Origin: Actinomycetes bacterium
Lineage (GTDB): Bacteria > Actinomycetota > Actinomycetes > Mycobacteriales > Mycobacteriaceae
Direction: 5' to 3'
DNA: 40,172 nt
Assembly (NCBI GenBank): GCA_022601275.1
Contig: JAHZIT010000180.1
Span: forward strand, 1-40,172
In this document: piece after piece, positions 8,782 through 18,013 of the stretch
How positions within the stretch are numbered: position 1 is the first letter of the stretch
Layout of the letters: every line of letters begins with the position of its first letter
Notes under the pieces: generated by a model
Seen by the model: only the letters and a program-made list of their open reading frames with translations
Database searches by the model: none
Told to the model about the DNA's origin: nothing
Program-made: the position numbers and the translations under genes

Positions 8782-10434
8782 ATGCCCGAACCGATCCAGT
8801 TCACCGTCCCAGCCGCCGCGGATGCCGTCGCAGCGGTCATCGGCGATCGTGATTTCATCATCCAGGGCGAGCGCCGGGTAACCTACCGCCAACTCGTCGA
8901 GAGGTCCAACCGTCTGGCGGCCTACCTGCACGCCCGTGGCCTGGGGTGTCATACCGAGCGCTCGCTGCTGGCCGGCCACGAGGTCGGGCAGGACCTGCTG
9001 GGCATCTACGCCCACAACGGTCCCGAGTACGTCGAGGGCATGTTGGGCGCCTGGCGGGCCCGCGTCGCTCCGTTCAACGTCAATTACCGGTACGTGAAGA
9101 GCGAATTGCAGTATCTGCTCGCCGACTCCGGTGCGACAGCGTTGCTGTACCACGCCGCCTTCGCGCCACGCCTGGCCGAGGTGCTGGCCGATCTGCCGCA
9201 GCTCGAGGTGCTGATTCAGATCGCCGACGATTCAGCCAACCCGCTGCTGCCCGGAGCCGTCGACTACGAGTCGATCGTGGCTGCCGGATCCGCTGAGCCC
9301 CCACCGGTCGAGCCATCACCCGATGACCTGTATGTGCTGTACACCGGTGGGACGACGGGGATGCCCAAGGGCGTGCTGTGGCGACAGCACGACATCTTCA
9401 TGACCTCCTTCGGCGGCCGCAGCCTCTACACCGGCGAATTGGCCACGTGCTACGAGGACATCGCCGGCCGCTGCACCGGAACGCCCGGCACCAAGCTCAT
9501 GGTGCTGCCACCGCTGATGCACGGCGCCGCGCAGTGGGCGGTGTTGACGGCTATGACGACAGGCCAGTCCGTGGTGTTCTCACCGGTCACCAGCCACCTC
9601 GACGTCGATGACGTGGTGCGCACCATCGAACGGGAGAAGGTCCTGGCGGTGACGCTGGTCGGGGATGCCATGGCCCGCCCGCTGGCTGATGCCTTCGAAC
9701 GGACGAACGCGGATCTGTCGTCGCTGGCGGTGGTGGCCAACGGCGGCGCCCAGCTGACGCCGACCGCCAAGCAGCGGCTCATCGACAGCAAGACCAACCT
9801 GATGGTCGTCGATGGCGTGGGTTCCTCGGAGACCGGTGCCCAGATGACGCACATGTCGGCATCAGGAACGGTGTCCACCGGAAAGTTCACCGCGGGACCG
9901 GACACCTTCGTCGCCTCAGAGGACCTCCATTCCATTCTGGAACCCGGCCACGACGGCATGGGCTGGCTGGCACAGCGCGGCTACGTACCGCTGGGCTACA
10001 AGGGTGACGCGGTCAAGACGGCCGCGACGCTCCCGGTCATTGGCGGCGTCCGGTACTCGGTGCCGGGCGACCGCGCCCGGCATCTGCCCGACGGTTCGAT
10101 CGAACTACTCGGCCGGGACTCGGTGACGATCAACTCCGGAGGCGAGAAGATCTTCGCCGAGGAGGTGGAGTCGGCGATCGCTGGGCATCCCGCCGTGGCC
10201 GATGTGGTCGTCGCGGGCCGGCCCAGCGAACGGTGGGGCCAGGAGGTGGTGGCCGTGGTCGCGCTCGTCGACGGCGCCCGCGCTGAAGCGCGGGAGATCA
10301 TCGATCATGCCGCCGCGGTGATCGCCCGTTACAAGCTGCCCAAATCGGTGGTGTTCCGGCCGACCATTCAGCGCAGTCCGGCCGGCAAAGCCGACTATCG
10401 GTGGGCTCGTGAGCAAGCGATCAGCGGATCCTGA
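8782..10434 (+). CDS. Fatty-acid/steroid acyl-CoA synthetase (FadD19-like)
   Basis: AMP-forming acyl-CoA ligase of 550 aa. It has the P-loop YTGGTTGMPKG (from Tyr187), GSSETG (from residue 347), PGDRA, the hinge GRDSVTINSGGEK and the catalytic C-terminal Lys536 in SPAGKADYRW. The sequence resembles mycobacterial FadD19, which activates C24 branched steroid side chains with CoA. The ATG at 8782 has GGGAGG four to five bases upstream; ATG 8770 is in frame but unlikely. An extra stretch around residues 55-62 (CHTERSLLAGHE) makes the early region longer than FadD19 as I remember it. Exact substrate unknown. Confidence 0.9.
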   Translation: MPEPIQFTVPAAADAVAAVIGDRDFIIQGERRVTYRQLVERSNRLAAYLHARGLGCHTERSLLAGHEVGQDLLGIYAHNGPEYVEGMLGAWRARVAPFNVNYRYVKSELQYLLADSGATALLYHAAFAPRLAEVLADLPQLEVLIQIADDSANPLLPGAVDYESIVAAGSAEPPPVEPSPDDLYVLYTGGTTGMPKGVLWRQHDIFMTSFGGRSLYTGELATCYEDIAGRCTGTPGTKLMVLPPLMHGAAQWAVLTAMTTGQSVVFSPVTSHLDVDDVVRTIEREKVLAVTLVGDAMARPLADAFERTNADLSSLAVVANGGAQLTPTAKQRLIDSKTNLMVVDGVGSSETGAQMTHMSASGTVSTGKFTAGPDTFVASEDLHSILEPGHDGMGWLAQRGYVPLGYKGDAVKTAATLPVIGGVRYSVPGDRARHLPDGSIELLGRDSVTINSGGEKIFAEEVESAIAGHPAVADVVVAGRPSERWGQEVVAVVALVDGARAEAREIIDHAAAVIARYKLPKSVVFRPTIQRSPAGKADYRWAREQAISGS

Positions 10435-10450
10435 GCCAGCAGAGCATCGG

Positions 10451-12652
10451 TCAGAGCGCTTCGACGCGGACGGGCACTCCGGTCAACCACGCCATGCCAG
10501 AAAGAGACTCGACGTCACCCGGGTCGCTTGAGGTCAGCTGATTGACGTTGGCGCCACCGGCCCGGTTGGCGACCCGCCAGCCGCCGGTGCCGTTGTGGCC
10601 CCACCCGTGGGGCACGGCGATCACGCCGGTCATGACATCCTTGGTCACCGTGACCGGAAGGCGAATCCGTCCGTAGGGTGAGCTGACCCTCACCTCCTCG
10701 CCATCGCCGACATGAAGTTCGGCCGCGTCATCGGCGTTGATCAGCGCGTGTTGGCCGCGATCGCCACGCATCAGCAACGGCGAGTTGTGCAGCCACGAGT
10801 TCTCCGAACGCGCCTCGCGCATCCCGACCATCCGAAACGGGTACTCAGCGGGATGACCCGGACCCGACAGGAGGTCGACCTGCGCGGCAATATCACTGTG
10901 CGCCAATTTAATACGGCCGCGCAGATACGCGATGCTCTCCTTCAGCACACCGGTCCGAAGATGGGGTTCGATCACCTTTCCGTGTGGAGAGGAACCGGTG
11001 AGCCGGTCGAAGGTGAGACCGCCGCGCCGTAGCCCGAAGAGGTCACCTCCCGCGGTCAACCGGATCAGCCCGTCAGCCAACATCCGGGGGGTGAGCGTGA
11101 CACCGAGCAGCTTGAGAACCCTGTGCGACCGAGAGAGTGCGGCGAAGAGCGGCGCAGCACCGGACATCCGCCGGATCAGTTCGGCGATGATCTCCCATTC
11201 CTGCCGAGACTGCCCAGCAGGCGCGACCACGGCCTCGGTGGCTTGGCGGAACGGCGTTGCCTGAAAGGCCTGGAACGCCAACGGAAAATCATCGCGTTCG
11301 TACATCGTCGTCACCGGCAGGATGTAGTCACAGTGTGAGGTTGTCTCGGTGCGATAGAAGTCCAGAGCCACCGAGAGCTGCAGCGTTTCGAGTGCCGGCT
11401 CCAACTCCTCGCCGTTGGGCACAGACAGCACCGGGTTGCCCGCACTGATGAACAACGCCCGGATCTGCCGGTCCCCCGGGGCGAGAATCTCCTTGGCCAT
11501 GAGCGCAGCGGGCTCGGAGCCGATCACCGACCCGAATCCGCCGATGCGGGAACGGCGTCGCCGATATGACCGGCGCAGCACCGCGCCCACGGCAATGTTC
11601 ACCCACCGCTGGCCGGGCAATCCGAAGCCGCCGAATACCGATCCCCCCGGCTGGTCGAGGTTGCCTGCGACAAGGTTGACGGCGTCGATCAGGTACGACG
11701 TGAGAGTCCCGTACCGGCCCACACAGGTGCCCAGCCGCCCGTAGACCGCCGCCCTCGGCGTGGCGGCGAGATCGCGGGCAAGTTCGCGCACCACGTCCGG
11801 CTCTATACCCGTGTGAGACGCCGTCGCATCGGGCGTGAAGGGCGCCACCAACGCGCGCAGCCAATCGAGGCCCTCGGCGTGCAAGCTGATCCGAGCCGCG
11901 TCGGCGAAGCCCTCGGCGAACATCACCTGGAGCAGCGACAGCAGCAGCTGTGAATCCGTGTCGGGGACGATCCCGCACCATTCGAACTGCGCGGCCGTCT
12001 CAGATCTTCGCGGGTCGATCACGACGACCCGGCCGCCGCGTTTGACAATGTCATGCATACGGTCCCTGATACGGGGTGCGGTGAGCAAGCTCCCATGCGA
12101 GACCACGGGATTGGCTCCCATCACCACAAGGAGTTCCGTGCGTTTCAGGTCCGGAATCGGCACCGACGTCGGCGTTCCATAGAGCAGCTGGCTCGCCATC
12201 AACCGGCTGCTGATGTCCTGCGACGAGGCCGTGAAGAAATGGCTTCGCCTGCCCAGCCCCTTGATGAAAGCGAGCACCGAAAGGACGTGGGAGTAGCTGA
12301 AGGCGCCCGGATTACCGAAATACCAACCGACAGAACCTGAACCGTGCTGCCCAACGATGGCACAGAGACGTGTCGCGATGTCTGCCATCGCCTGATCCCA
12401 CGTCACTTTCTCGAAACCGGTGGCGGTCCTGCGCAACGGAACGGTGACCCGGTCGGGGTCGTTGACCACCTCGGTGAAAGCGATACCTTTCTGACAGGCG
12501 AACCCACTCGACAGCGGGTGCTCTGTGTCCGGACGCAGCGCGACGAGCCGCCCATCCTCCACCGTGGCGACCATGCCGCACAGTGGCTCACAGATTCGGC
12601 AGAAGGTGGTCTTCTTGGTAGCGCCGGCCTGGTGTTCGGTGCTATGAGCCAT
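10451..12652 (-). CDS. Molybdopterin oxidoreductase with [4Fe-4S] site
   Basis: A 733-aa member of the MopB (DMSO-reductase/formate-dehydrogenase) superfamily. The N terminus carries an iron-sulfur motif Cys18-x2-Cys21-x3-Cys25-x27-Cys53. Molybdopterin-binding segments follow (for example GANPVVSHGS and FISAGNPVLSVPNG), and the C-terminal MoCo-binding barrel includes AVPHGWGHNGTGGW. No Tat signal is visible, so it is probably cytoplasmic. The frame stays open to 12781, but ATG 12652 with AAGAGAG upstream is the natural start. It resembles an M. tuberculosis oxidoreductase I recall as Rv0197. The substrate and electron partner are not evident. It converges on fadD with a 16-bp gap. Confidence 0.9.
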   Translation of the reverse strand: MAHSTEHQAGATKKTTFCRICEPLCGMVATVEDGRLVALRPDTEHPLSSGFACQKGIAFTEVVNDPDRVTVPLRRTATGFEKVTWDQAMADIATRLCAIVGQHGSGSVGWYFGNPGAFSYSHVLSVLAFIKGLGRRSHFFTASSQDISSRLMASQLLYGTPTSVPIPDLKRTELLVVMGANPVVSHGSLLTAPRIRDRMHDIVKRGGRVVVIDPRRSETAAQFEWCGIVPDTDSQLLLSLLQVMFAEGFADAARISLHAEGLDWLRALVAPFTPDATASHTGIEPDVVRELARDLAATPRAAVYGRLGTCVGRYGTLTSYLIDAVNLVAGNLDQPGGSVFGGFGLPGQRWVNIAVGAVLRRSYRRRRSRIGGFGSVIGSEPAALMAKEILAPGDRQIRALFISAGNPVLSVPNGEELEPALETLQLSVALDFYRTETTSHCDYILPVTTMYERDDFPLAFQAFQATPFRQATEAVVAPAGQSRQEWEIIAELIRRMSGAAPLFAALSRSHRVLKLLGVTLTPRMLADGLIRLTAGGDLFGLRRGGLTFDRLTGSSPHGKVIEPHLRTGVLKESIAYLRGRIKLAHSDIAAQVDLLSGPGHPAEYPFRMVGMREARSENSWLHNSPLLMRGDRGQHALINADDAAELHVGDGEEVRVSSPYGRIRLPVTVTKDVMTGVIAVPHGWGHNGTGGWRVANRAGGANVNQLTSSDPGDVESLSGMAWLTGVPVRVEAL

Positions 12653-12696
12653 GGCATCTCTCTTTCGGCAAGACCTACCCCGATAGTGTCGAACGG

Positions 12697-13071
12697 ATGG
12701 CCTGGCTTGTCGATGGTATGAACGTGATCGGGTGTCGCCCGGACGGCTGGTGGCGCGACCGCCACCAAGCCATGGCTGCACTTGTCGGCCAATTAGAGCG
12801 GTGGGCGCGCCAAGAGGGCGCTGAGGTCACCGTGGTCTTCGAGCGGGAGCCGTCGCCGCCGATCGAATCGGCCGACGTCACTGTTGCGCACGCCCCCGCG
12901 GCAGCACCGAATTCAGCGGACGACGAGATAGTCAGGATTATCCGCGCGAACGCCCGTCCTGAGCAGGTCTGCGTTGCCACGTCGGACCGCGGCCTGGCCG
13001 AGCGGGTGAGAGCGGCGCAGGCGACCGTTGTGCCGGCAGCAACGCTCCGCGACATGATCGATCCGCGCTGA
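12697..13071 (+). CDS. NYN/YacP-like PIN-fold protein
   Basis: A 124-aa single-domain protein. The start MAWLVDGMNVIGCRPDGWW matches the NYN/YacP group, which share the PIN nuclease fold. Conserved acidic residues that would bind metal are Asp6, Asp75-Asp76 (SADDEIVRII) and Asp97 (TSDRGLAERV). Relatives act on RNA, so a small RNase is likely. The ATG at 12697 is 44 bp from the divergent start of the molybdopterin gene, so promoter space is very tight; GATAGTG (12681-12687) may form part of a -10 element. No functional link to its neighbours is obvious. Confidence 0.8.
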   Translation: MAWLVDGMNVIGCRPDGWWRDRHQAMAALVGQLERWARQEGAEVTVVFEREPSPPIESADVTVAHAPAAAPNSADDEIVRIIRANARPEQVCVATSDRGLAERVRAAQATVVPAATLRDMIDPR

Positions 13072-13099
13072 ATCTAATCCCGCCAGACCCGCGAGTCCG

Positions 13100-13861
13100 T
13101 CAGGATCCGGTCCAGTTCGGCTTACGCTTCTCGGCGAACGCCGTCGCACCCTCCATCGCATCCTTTGACGCGAAGACCGGCGAGATCAGCTCACGCTGTT
13201 TCTTCCACATCTCGTCCTCGCTCCAGTCCGCGGACTTGGCGATAACCTGCTTGGTCACCGCCACCGCCAGCGGCCCGTTCGCGGTGATGCGCTCGGCCAG
13301 GGCCAATGCACCCGCAAGCGCCTGCCCGGGCTCGGCCAGCACGTTGACGAAGCCCCACTGCGCCGCCTCCTCAGCCGTGAAGCTGTCACCGGTCAGCGCG
13401 AGCTCGAGCGCCTTCTGGTACGGGATTCGGTGCGGGAGCCGCAACAGCCCGCCACCGGCGGCGACGAGTCCGCGCTTGACCTCGGGGATGCCGAACTTCG
13501 CATTCTTGGCTGCCACCACCAGGTCGGTGGCCAGCACGATCTCAGTGCCACCGGCCAGCGCATACCCTTCGACGGCCGCGATCACAGGCTTGCGCGGCGG
13601 ACGTTCGGTGAAGCCGATGCCACGGCCGCGGATCGCAGGCACCTCGCCTGCCATGAACGCTTTCAAATCCATGCCCGCGCAGAAATTGCCGCCGGCCCCG
13701 GTCACGACCGCAACCGACAGCTCTGCGGTGTCGTCGAGTTCGTCCATTGCGGCAGCGAGGCCCTCGGCGACCGCGAGGTTGAACGCGTTACGCACTTCCG
13801 GCCGATTGATGGTGATGACCAGAACCCGCCCGTGCCGTTCTACGAGAACTTCTTCCGACAC
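13100..13861 (-). CDS. Enoyl-CoA hydratase (crotonase family)
   Basis: A 253-aa crotonase-fold enzyme. The oxyanion-hole motif FCAGMD is at residues 60-65. Both catalytic glutamates of classical enoyl-CoA hydratases are present: Glu107 (LAGGTE) and Glu127 (FGIPEVKRG). Hydration of a trans-2-enoyl-CoA in beta-oxidation is therefore likely. The GTG at 13861 has AGGGAG six bases upstream. It lies downstream of the gntR gene on the same strand, separated by 153 bp that include a 24-bp tandem repeat. It may be the last gene of the SDR-thiolase-fadE-gntR run or have its own promoter. Confidence 0.9.
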   Translation of the reverse strand: MSEEVLVERHGRVLVITINRPEVRNAFNLAVAEGLAAAMDELDDTAELSVAVVTGAGGNFCAGMDLKAFMAGEVPAIRGRGIGFTERPPRKPVIAAVEGYALAGGTEIVLATDLVVAAKNAKFGIPEVKRGLVAAGGGLLRLPHRIPYQKALELALTGDSFTAEEAAQWGFVNVLAEPGQALAGALALAERITANGPLAVAVTKQVIAKSADWSEDEMWKKQRELISPVFASKDAMEGATAFAEKRKPNWTGS

Positions 13862-13902
13862 ATTGTCTCCCTTCGACTTTCGTGCGGTACCAACCTAAGT
13901 TG

Positions 13903-13974
13903 CTCGAGCGAACCACGCTGTGTCTTCTCGAGCGATCTACGCTGTGTCTTCTCGAGCGAACCACGCTGTGCCCT
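13903..13974. repeat. Tandem repeat, 3 units of 24 bp
   Basis: Each unit begins CTCGAGCG (13903, 13927, 13951) and contains ACGCTGTG. The first and third units share CGAACCACGCTGTG and the second reads CGATCTACGCTGTG. The tract lies in the 153-bp gap between gntR and the enoyl-CoA hydratase gene. The units are contiguous, with no spacers. Confidence 0.9.
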
Positions 13975-14014
13975 ACAGTAACGCTCTCCTGGGCAACCCG
14001 ATCCCGACACCACC

Positions 14015-14683
14015 TCAGCCGACCACACCGCGGCGGGTCAGATGCTCGATCAGTGGCGCCGCACCGGCGGCCAGGTGTTCTGACATCGCGATCCGGGCAA
14101 GGTCTTGGTCGCGTCGGGCCAGGGCATCGAGCAGGCGCCGATGATGACGATTGGACTCCTCGGGCCAGCCATCGATCGTGGGGAACACCGACTCCGGTGC
14201 GTAACGGGTGATCTGCGACATCAGTTGCGCCAGCTTGGGTGAGTCCGCGGCGACGTTGATTGCGCGATGGAACTCGTGGTTGAGCCGCACCGCCTGGTCG
14301 GCATCATCGGCGGTGTAGGCGGCTTCCAGATCGTTCTGGATCGTGTTCAGCTCATCCCACTGGGCATCGCTGATACCGGCCGCCGCCCGAGCGGCAAGCT
14401 CGCCCCCGAGATAGGCCTGCACATTCGATACGTCCGCGATGTCGCGAACGGTCACCGGTCGCACCACGAAACCGCGCCGCGGCTGCTGCTCGAGCAGACC
14501 TTCGGCTTTGAGTTCGAAGAGTGCTTCCCTGACCGGAGTGACGCTGATGCCCAACCCGGCGGCCAGTTGATCGAGACGCACGTATGTTCCAGCGGCATAA
14601 GTCCCGTCGAAGATCCGTCGCCGCACGATTCGCGCCACATCCTCCGCCAGTTGGGGCCGAGCGGTGAAATCAGGGACGCTCAC
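14015..14683 (-). CDS. GntR-family (FadR/FCD type) regulator
   Basis: A 222-aa regulator. The N-terminal winged helix-turn-helix is clear (DQLAAGLGISVTPVREALFELKAEGLLEQQPRRG). The C-terminal FCD-type helical domain has the metal-binding pattern with Asp/His residues (NHEFHRAI, NRHHRRLLDAL, MSEHL). The GTG start at 14683 follows the fadE stop by 4 bp, so it is translationally coupled. FCD-GntR proteins usually sense organic acids or acyl-CoA. This one probably controls the beta-oxidation run it sits in, with a possible operator in the AT-rich region near 17960-17990. Confidence 0.9.
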   Translation of the reverse strand: MSVPDFTARPQLAEDVARIVRRRIFDGTYAAGTYVRLDQLAAGLGISVTPVREALFELKAEGLLEQQPRRGFVVRPVTVRDIADVSNVQAYLGGELAARAAAGISDAQWDELNTIQNDLEAAYTADDADQAVRLNHEFHRAINVAADSPKLAQLMSQITRYAPESVFPTIDGWPEESNRHHRRLLDALARRDQDLARIAMSEHLAAGAAPLIEHLTRRGVVG

Positions 14684-14687
14684 CGGA

Positions 14688-15881
14688 TCACACCCGGTAG
14701 TCCGTCAGCAGCCGCTTGCTGATGATGTTCTTCTGGATCTCGCTGGTGCCCTCCCCTATGAGCAGAAACGGAGCATCACGCATCAACCGCTCGATCTCGT
14801 ACTCCTTCGAGTACCCGTACCCGCCATGAATCCGGAAACTCTGCTGGGTCACCTCCGCACAGACCTCGCTGGCGAAGTACTTCGCCATACCGGCCGCCAG
14901 GTCGTTACGGTCGCCAGAGTCCTTGAGCCGTGCCGCATTGACCATCATCAGATGTGCAGCCTCCACTTTGGTCGCCATCTCAGCCAATTGGAATGCGATG
15001 GCCTGATGCTCGGCGATGGGCTTGCCGAAGGTGCTGCGCTGCTGGGCATACCGCACCGCCAGCTCGAAAGCCCTGATGCCGACTCCACAGGCTCTTGCGG
15101 AAACGTTGACACGTCCGACTTCGACACCGTCCATCATCTGGAAGAAGCCCTGTCCGGGAGCCGCGCCGACAATGTCGGTGGCCCTCGCGAGGTACCCGTC
15201 GAATACCATCTCAGTGGTGTCGATGCCTTTGTAACCAAGCTTGTCGAGCCTGCCGGGGATGGTGAGCCCGGGCGCGACTTCGCCGAAGCCCGTGGGCTTT
15301 TCGATCAGAAACGCGGTCAGGTTGCGATGAGGCTTGTCGGCGCCCTCGTCGGTGCGCACCAGCGCGGCCACCAGGGTCGAGCTGGCACCGTTGGTCAGCC
15401 ACATCTTCTGCCCGTTGATGGTGTAGGTGCCGTCACCGTTGTCTGTTGCCCGGGTGCGGATAGCGGCCACATCCGAGCCAAGTTCTGGCTCCGACATCGA
15501 GAAGGCGCCCCGGGTCTCGCCGGTTGTCATCCTCGGAAGGTAGTGACGCTTCTGCTCCTCGGTCCCGTGCTGCAAGATGATGTGCGCGACGATGAAATGA
15601 GTGTTGATCACACCTGACACACTCATCCACCCGCGCGCGAGTTCTTCGACGCAGAGCGCATAGGTGAGTAGCGACTCGCCCAGACCGCCATACTCCTGCG
15701 GGATCATCAGCCCGAAGAGCCCCATCTCCCGCATCGCATCGACGATCGCCTGAGGATAGGTGTCGCCGTGTTCAAGCTCCTGCGCGTTCGGAATCACCTC
15801 TTTGTCAACGAACTGCCTTACCGCCGAGATGATTTCGGTTTGGAACTCGGTGAGCCCGAGTGTCTGCGCCAGCCGGGTCAC
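14688..15881 (-). CDS. Acyl-CoA dehydrogenase (FadE)
   Basis: FAD-dependent acyl-CoA dehydrogenase of 397 aa, the normal length. Motifs are the FAD/substrate segment FSMSEPELGSD, the WLTNG loop, the arginine-containing YAQQRSTFGKPIAEHQ, and GEGTSEIQ with the catalytic base Glu377. The GTG start 15881 has GGGAG six bases upstream and lies 31 bp after the thiolase stop; the upstream frame extension overlaps the thiolase gene and was rejected. It introduces the trans-2 double bond of an acyl-CoA, with electrons passed to ETF. The neighbouring thiolase, SDR and hydratase complete a beta-oxidation cycle. Confidence 0.92.
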   Translation of the reverse strand: MTRLAQTLGLTEFQTEIISAVRQFVDKEVIPNAQELEHGDTYPQAIVDAMREMGLFGLMIPQEYGGLGESLLTYALCVEELARGWMSVSGVINTHFIVAHIILQHGTEEQKRHYLPRMTTGETRGAFSMSEPELGSDVAAIRTRATDNGDGTYTINGQKMWLTNGASSTLVAALVRTDEGADKPHRNLTAFLIEKPTGFGEVAPGLTIPGRLDKLGYKGIDTTEMVFDGYLARATDIVGAAPGQGFFQMMDGVEVGRVNVSARACGVGIRAFELAVRYAQQRSTFGKPIAEHQAIAFQLAEMATKVEAAHLMMVNAARLKDSGDRNDLAAGMAKYFASEVCAEVTQQSFRIHGGYGYSKEYEIERLMRDAPFLLIGEGTSEIQKNIISKRLLTDYRV

Positions 15882-15912
15882 AGCGCGCTCCCGCTTCGCG
15901 TCTCGCCGTCGG

Positions 15913-17154
15913 TCACGCGGCTGCCCCTTTCGATGAGAAGGTCTCGAATACTGCGGCCAGCCCCTGGCCGCCACCGATGCACATGGTCTCCAGGCCGTAG
16001 CGCAGGCCGCGGCGGTCGAGTTCGCGCGCCAGCGTCGCGAGCATCCGTCCGCCGGTCGCACCGACCGGGTGGCCGAGGGAAATCCCCGATCCGTTCACAT
16101 TGGTGCGTTCCAGATCTGTTGCCGAGAAGTTCCATTCGCGCATACACGCCAGCGCCTGGGCGGCGAACGCCTCATTGAGCTCGATGAGGTCCATGTCGGC
16201 AAGCTTTAGCCGGGCGTTCCTGAGCGCGGCCGCCGAGGCAGGCACCGGACCGATGCCCATGACCTTGGGGGCCACTCCCGCCAGCCCCCAGGACAGCAGT
16301 CGGACCAGCGGTCTGAGTCCGAGCTCGGCGGCCTTCTCCGCGGTGGTCACCAAACACATCGACGCGGCATCGTTCTGCCCGCTGGAGTTCCCCGCTGTCA
16401 CGGTGGCGCCTGGATCATCGCTTTCCAGAACCGGTTTGAGCTTGGCGAGGGATTCCACCGAGGTGTCGGCGCGTGGGTGTTCATCAGTGTCGATGATGGC
16501 CGGGGCTTCTTTGCCTCCGCGTCGTGTCACCGTCACCGGAACGATCTCCCCATCCAGGAGCCCATTTTTTTGGGCGGCAACCGCCCGGCGGTGTGACAGG
16601 GCCGCCAGTTCGTCCTGCTCCTCGCGCGCAATCCCGTAGTGCCGGCGCAGGTTCTCCGCGGTCTCCAGCATTCCGCCGGGCACCGGGTAGTCGCGGCCGC
16701 CCGCGGTAGTTCTCCCACGAGCCAGCGCGTCGTGCACGGTGATGCCGCCACGAGCGCCGCCCCAACGCATATCGGTCGAATGAAAGACCACGTTGGTCAT
16801 GGATTCGGCGCCGCCGGCGACCACCAGATCGTTGTTGCCGCTCGCCACCTGCATGCACGCCTGAATCACCGCCTGCAGGCCGGATCCGCAGCGCCGATCA
16901 ATCTGCATTCCCGGCACCGTCACCGGCAACCCGGCGTCAAGGGCGATCACCCTCCCGATGGCCGGCGCCTCCATGCTCGGATAGCAGTGACCGACGATCA
17001 CGTCCTCCACCGAATCCGGCGCGATGCCGGTTCGGTCCAGCAGTCCCCTGAGCGCGGCAACCCCGAGGTCTACCGCCGTCAGCGACGAAAATGCGCCATG
17101 GTATCGCCCGATCGCGGTGCGCAACGGCTCGCAGATGACGACCTCGCGTGTCAC
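15913..17154 (-). CDS. Acetyl-CoA acyltransferase (thiolase)
   Basis: A 413-aa thiolase. The acyl-accepting Cys89 is in [10 protein letters not shown]. The His362 motif is [11 protein letters not shown], and Cys392 is in CIGGGQG, giving the full catalytic set. The enzyme cleaves 3-ketoacyl-CoA to acetyl-CoA and a shortened acyl-CoA. The GTG start at 17154 overlaps the TGA of the upstream SDR (GTGA, 17151-17154), so the two are translationally coupled. Substrate chain length cannot be read from the sequence. Confidence 0.93.
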   Translation of the reverse strand: MTREVVICEPLRTAIGRYHGAFSSLTAVDLGVAALRGLLDRTGIAPDSVEDVIVGHCYPSMEAPAIGRVIALDAGLPVTVPGMQIDRRCGSGLQAVIQACMQVASGNNDLVVAGGAESMTNVVFHSTDMRWGGARGGITVHDALARGRTTAGGRDYPVPGGMLETAENLRRHYGIAREEQDELAALSHRRAVAAQKNGLLDGEIVPVTVTRRGGKEAPAIIDTDEHPRADTSVESLAKLKPVLESDDPGATVTAGNSSGQNDAASMCLVTTAEKAAELGLRPLVRLLSWGLAGVAPKVMGIGPVPASAAALRNARLKLADMDLIELNEAFAAQALACMREWNFSATDLERTNVNGSGISLGHPVGATGGRMLATLARELDRRGLRYGLETMCIGGGQGLAAVFETFSSKGAAA

Positions 17155-17885
17155 AGGTGCCGGCCGCCCGTAACTTCCATCACCGTGCCGGTCATGTACG
17201 ACGACAGGTCCGACGCCAGGAACAGCGCCACCTTGGCGACCTCATCGGGTTCGCCGGCACGCCCCATCGGCACCTCGGCAACCTTGGAATCCCAGATACG
17301 TTGCGGCATAGCCTCGGTCATCGCTGATCGAATGAGTCCTGGCTGGATGGCGTTTACCCGGACCCCCAGGTAGGCCAGCTCTTTGGCGGCGGCCTTCGTC
17401 ATCCCGACGATGCCGGCCTTGGCCGCCGAGTAGTTGGTCTGTCCGACCATGCCGACTTTTCCGGAGATCGACGACATGTTGACGATCGCGCCACTCTTGT
17501 TCTCCCGCATGATCGCTGCCGCCGCGCGCACACCGTTCCAGGTACCTTTCAGGTGCACTGCGATCACCTCGTCGAATTGGTCCTCGGTCATCTTGCGCAT
17601 CGTCGCGTCGCGGGTGATGCCGGCATTGTTGACCATGATGTCCAGTCCGCCGAACCCGTCAACCGCCGCCGTGACCAGTGCGGAAACCTCCGCGGAACTG
17701 GTCACGTCGCAGCGCACCGCACGGACCACGGTTTCACCGCCCAATGTCTCGGCGGCGGCCCGAGTCGCAGCCAGGTTCACGTCGCCCAGCACTACGCGTG
17801 CCCCTTCAGCGATGAAGCACTGCGCGATCGCGAAGCCCAGGCCCTGGGCTCCGCCGGTGATCACCGCCGTCCGACCAGTCAGCAT
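17151..17885 (-). CDS. FabG-like SDR, probable 3-hydroxyacyl-CoA dehydrogenase
   Basis: A 244-aa classical SDR of FabG type with TGGAQGLG (10-17), NNAG (86-89), catalytic Ser near 138-139, and Tyr152/Lys156 in NYSAAK. In this operon, with thiolase and fadE, oxidation of 3-hydroxyacyl-CoA is more likely than fatty-acid synthesis. ATG 17885 is preferred because [12 protein letters not shown] is the usual N terminus. In-frame GTG codons at 17930, 17903 and 17894 come from the tandem repeat just upstream and could give slightly longer forms. First gene of the leftward run. Confidence 0.9.
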   Translation of the reverse strand: MLTGRTAVITGGAQGLGFAIAQCFIAEGARVVLGDVNLAATRAAAETLGGETVVRAVRCDVTSSAEVSALVTAAVDGFGGLDIMVNNAGITRDATMRKMTEDQFDEVIAVHLKGTWNGVRAAAAIMRENKSGAIVNMSSISGKVGMVGQTNYSAAKAGIVGMTKAAAKELAYLGVRVNAIQPGLIRSAMTEAMPQRIWDSKVAEVPMGRAGEPDEVAKVALFLASDLSSYMTGTVMEVTGGRHL

Positions 17886-17891
17886 CGACAC

Positions 17892-17931
17892 CTTGTCCAC
17901 CAAATCTTGTCCACCAATCTTGTCCACCAAT
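17892..17931. repeat. Tandem repeat, 3 units of 13-14 bp at the SDR start
   Basis: CTTGTCCACCAAAT (17892-17905) is followed by two exact copies of CTTGTCCACCAAT (17906-17918, 17919-17931). On the SDR strand each unit contains GGTGGAC, giving repeated GTG codons and GGTGG sequences right before the start. Because 13 is not a multiple of three, copy number would change which GTG is in frame. Confidence 0.9.
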
Positions 17932-17939
17932 CCTCAACT

Positions 17940-18000
17940 CAGTCGGGCTTAACGACCATGATCATATTTAATATACGATATTTGAAAAGCATATCTGCTG
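17940..18000. promoter_or_regulatory. AT-rich divergent promoter region with imperfect palindrome
   Basis: This is the most AT-rich stretch I noticed in the window. It lies between the leftward SDR and the rightward fadE. It contains AATAT-ACG-ATATT (17970-17982) with partly matching flanks. It is a likely shared promoter/operator for both units; the GntR encoded at 14015-14683 is the obvious candidate to bind here. This is inferred from position only. Confidence 0.45.
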
Positions 18001-18013
18001 AGGAGCTCTGCCT

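Noticed and set aside
13903..13974. Possible CRISPR-like array
   Set aside because: The 24-bp units abut without spacers, only three copies exist and no cas genes are present. The same applies to the other three tandem tracts.
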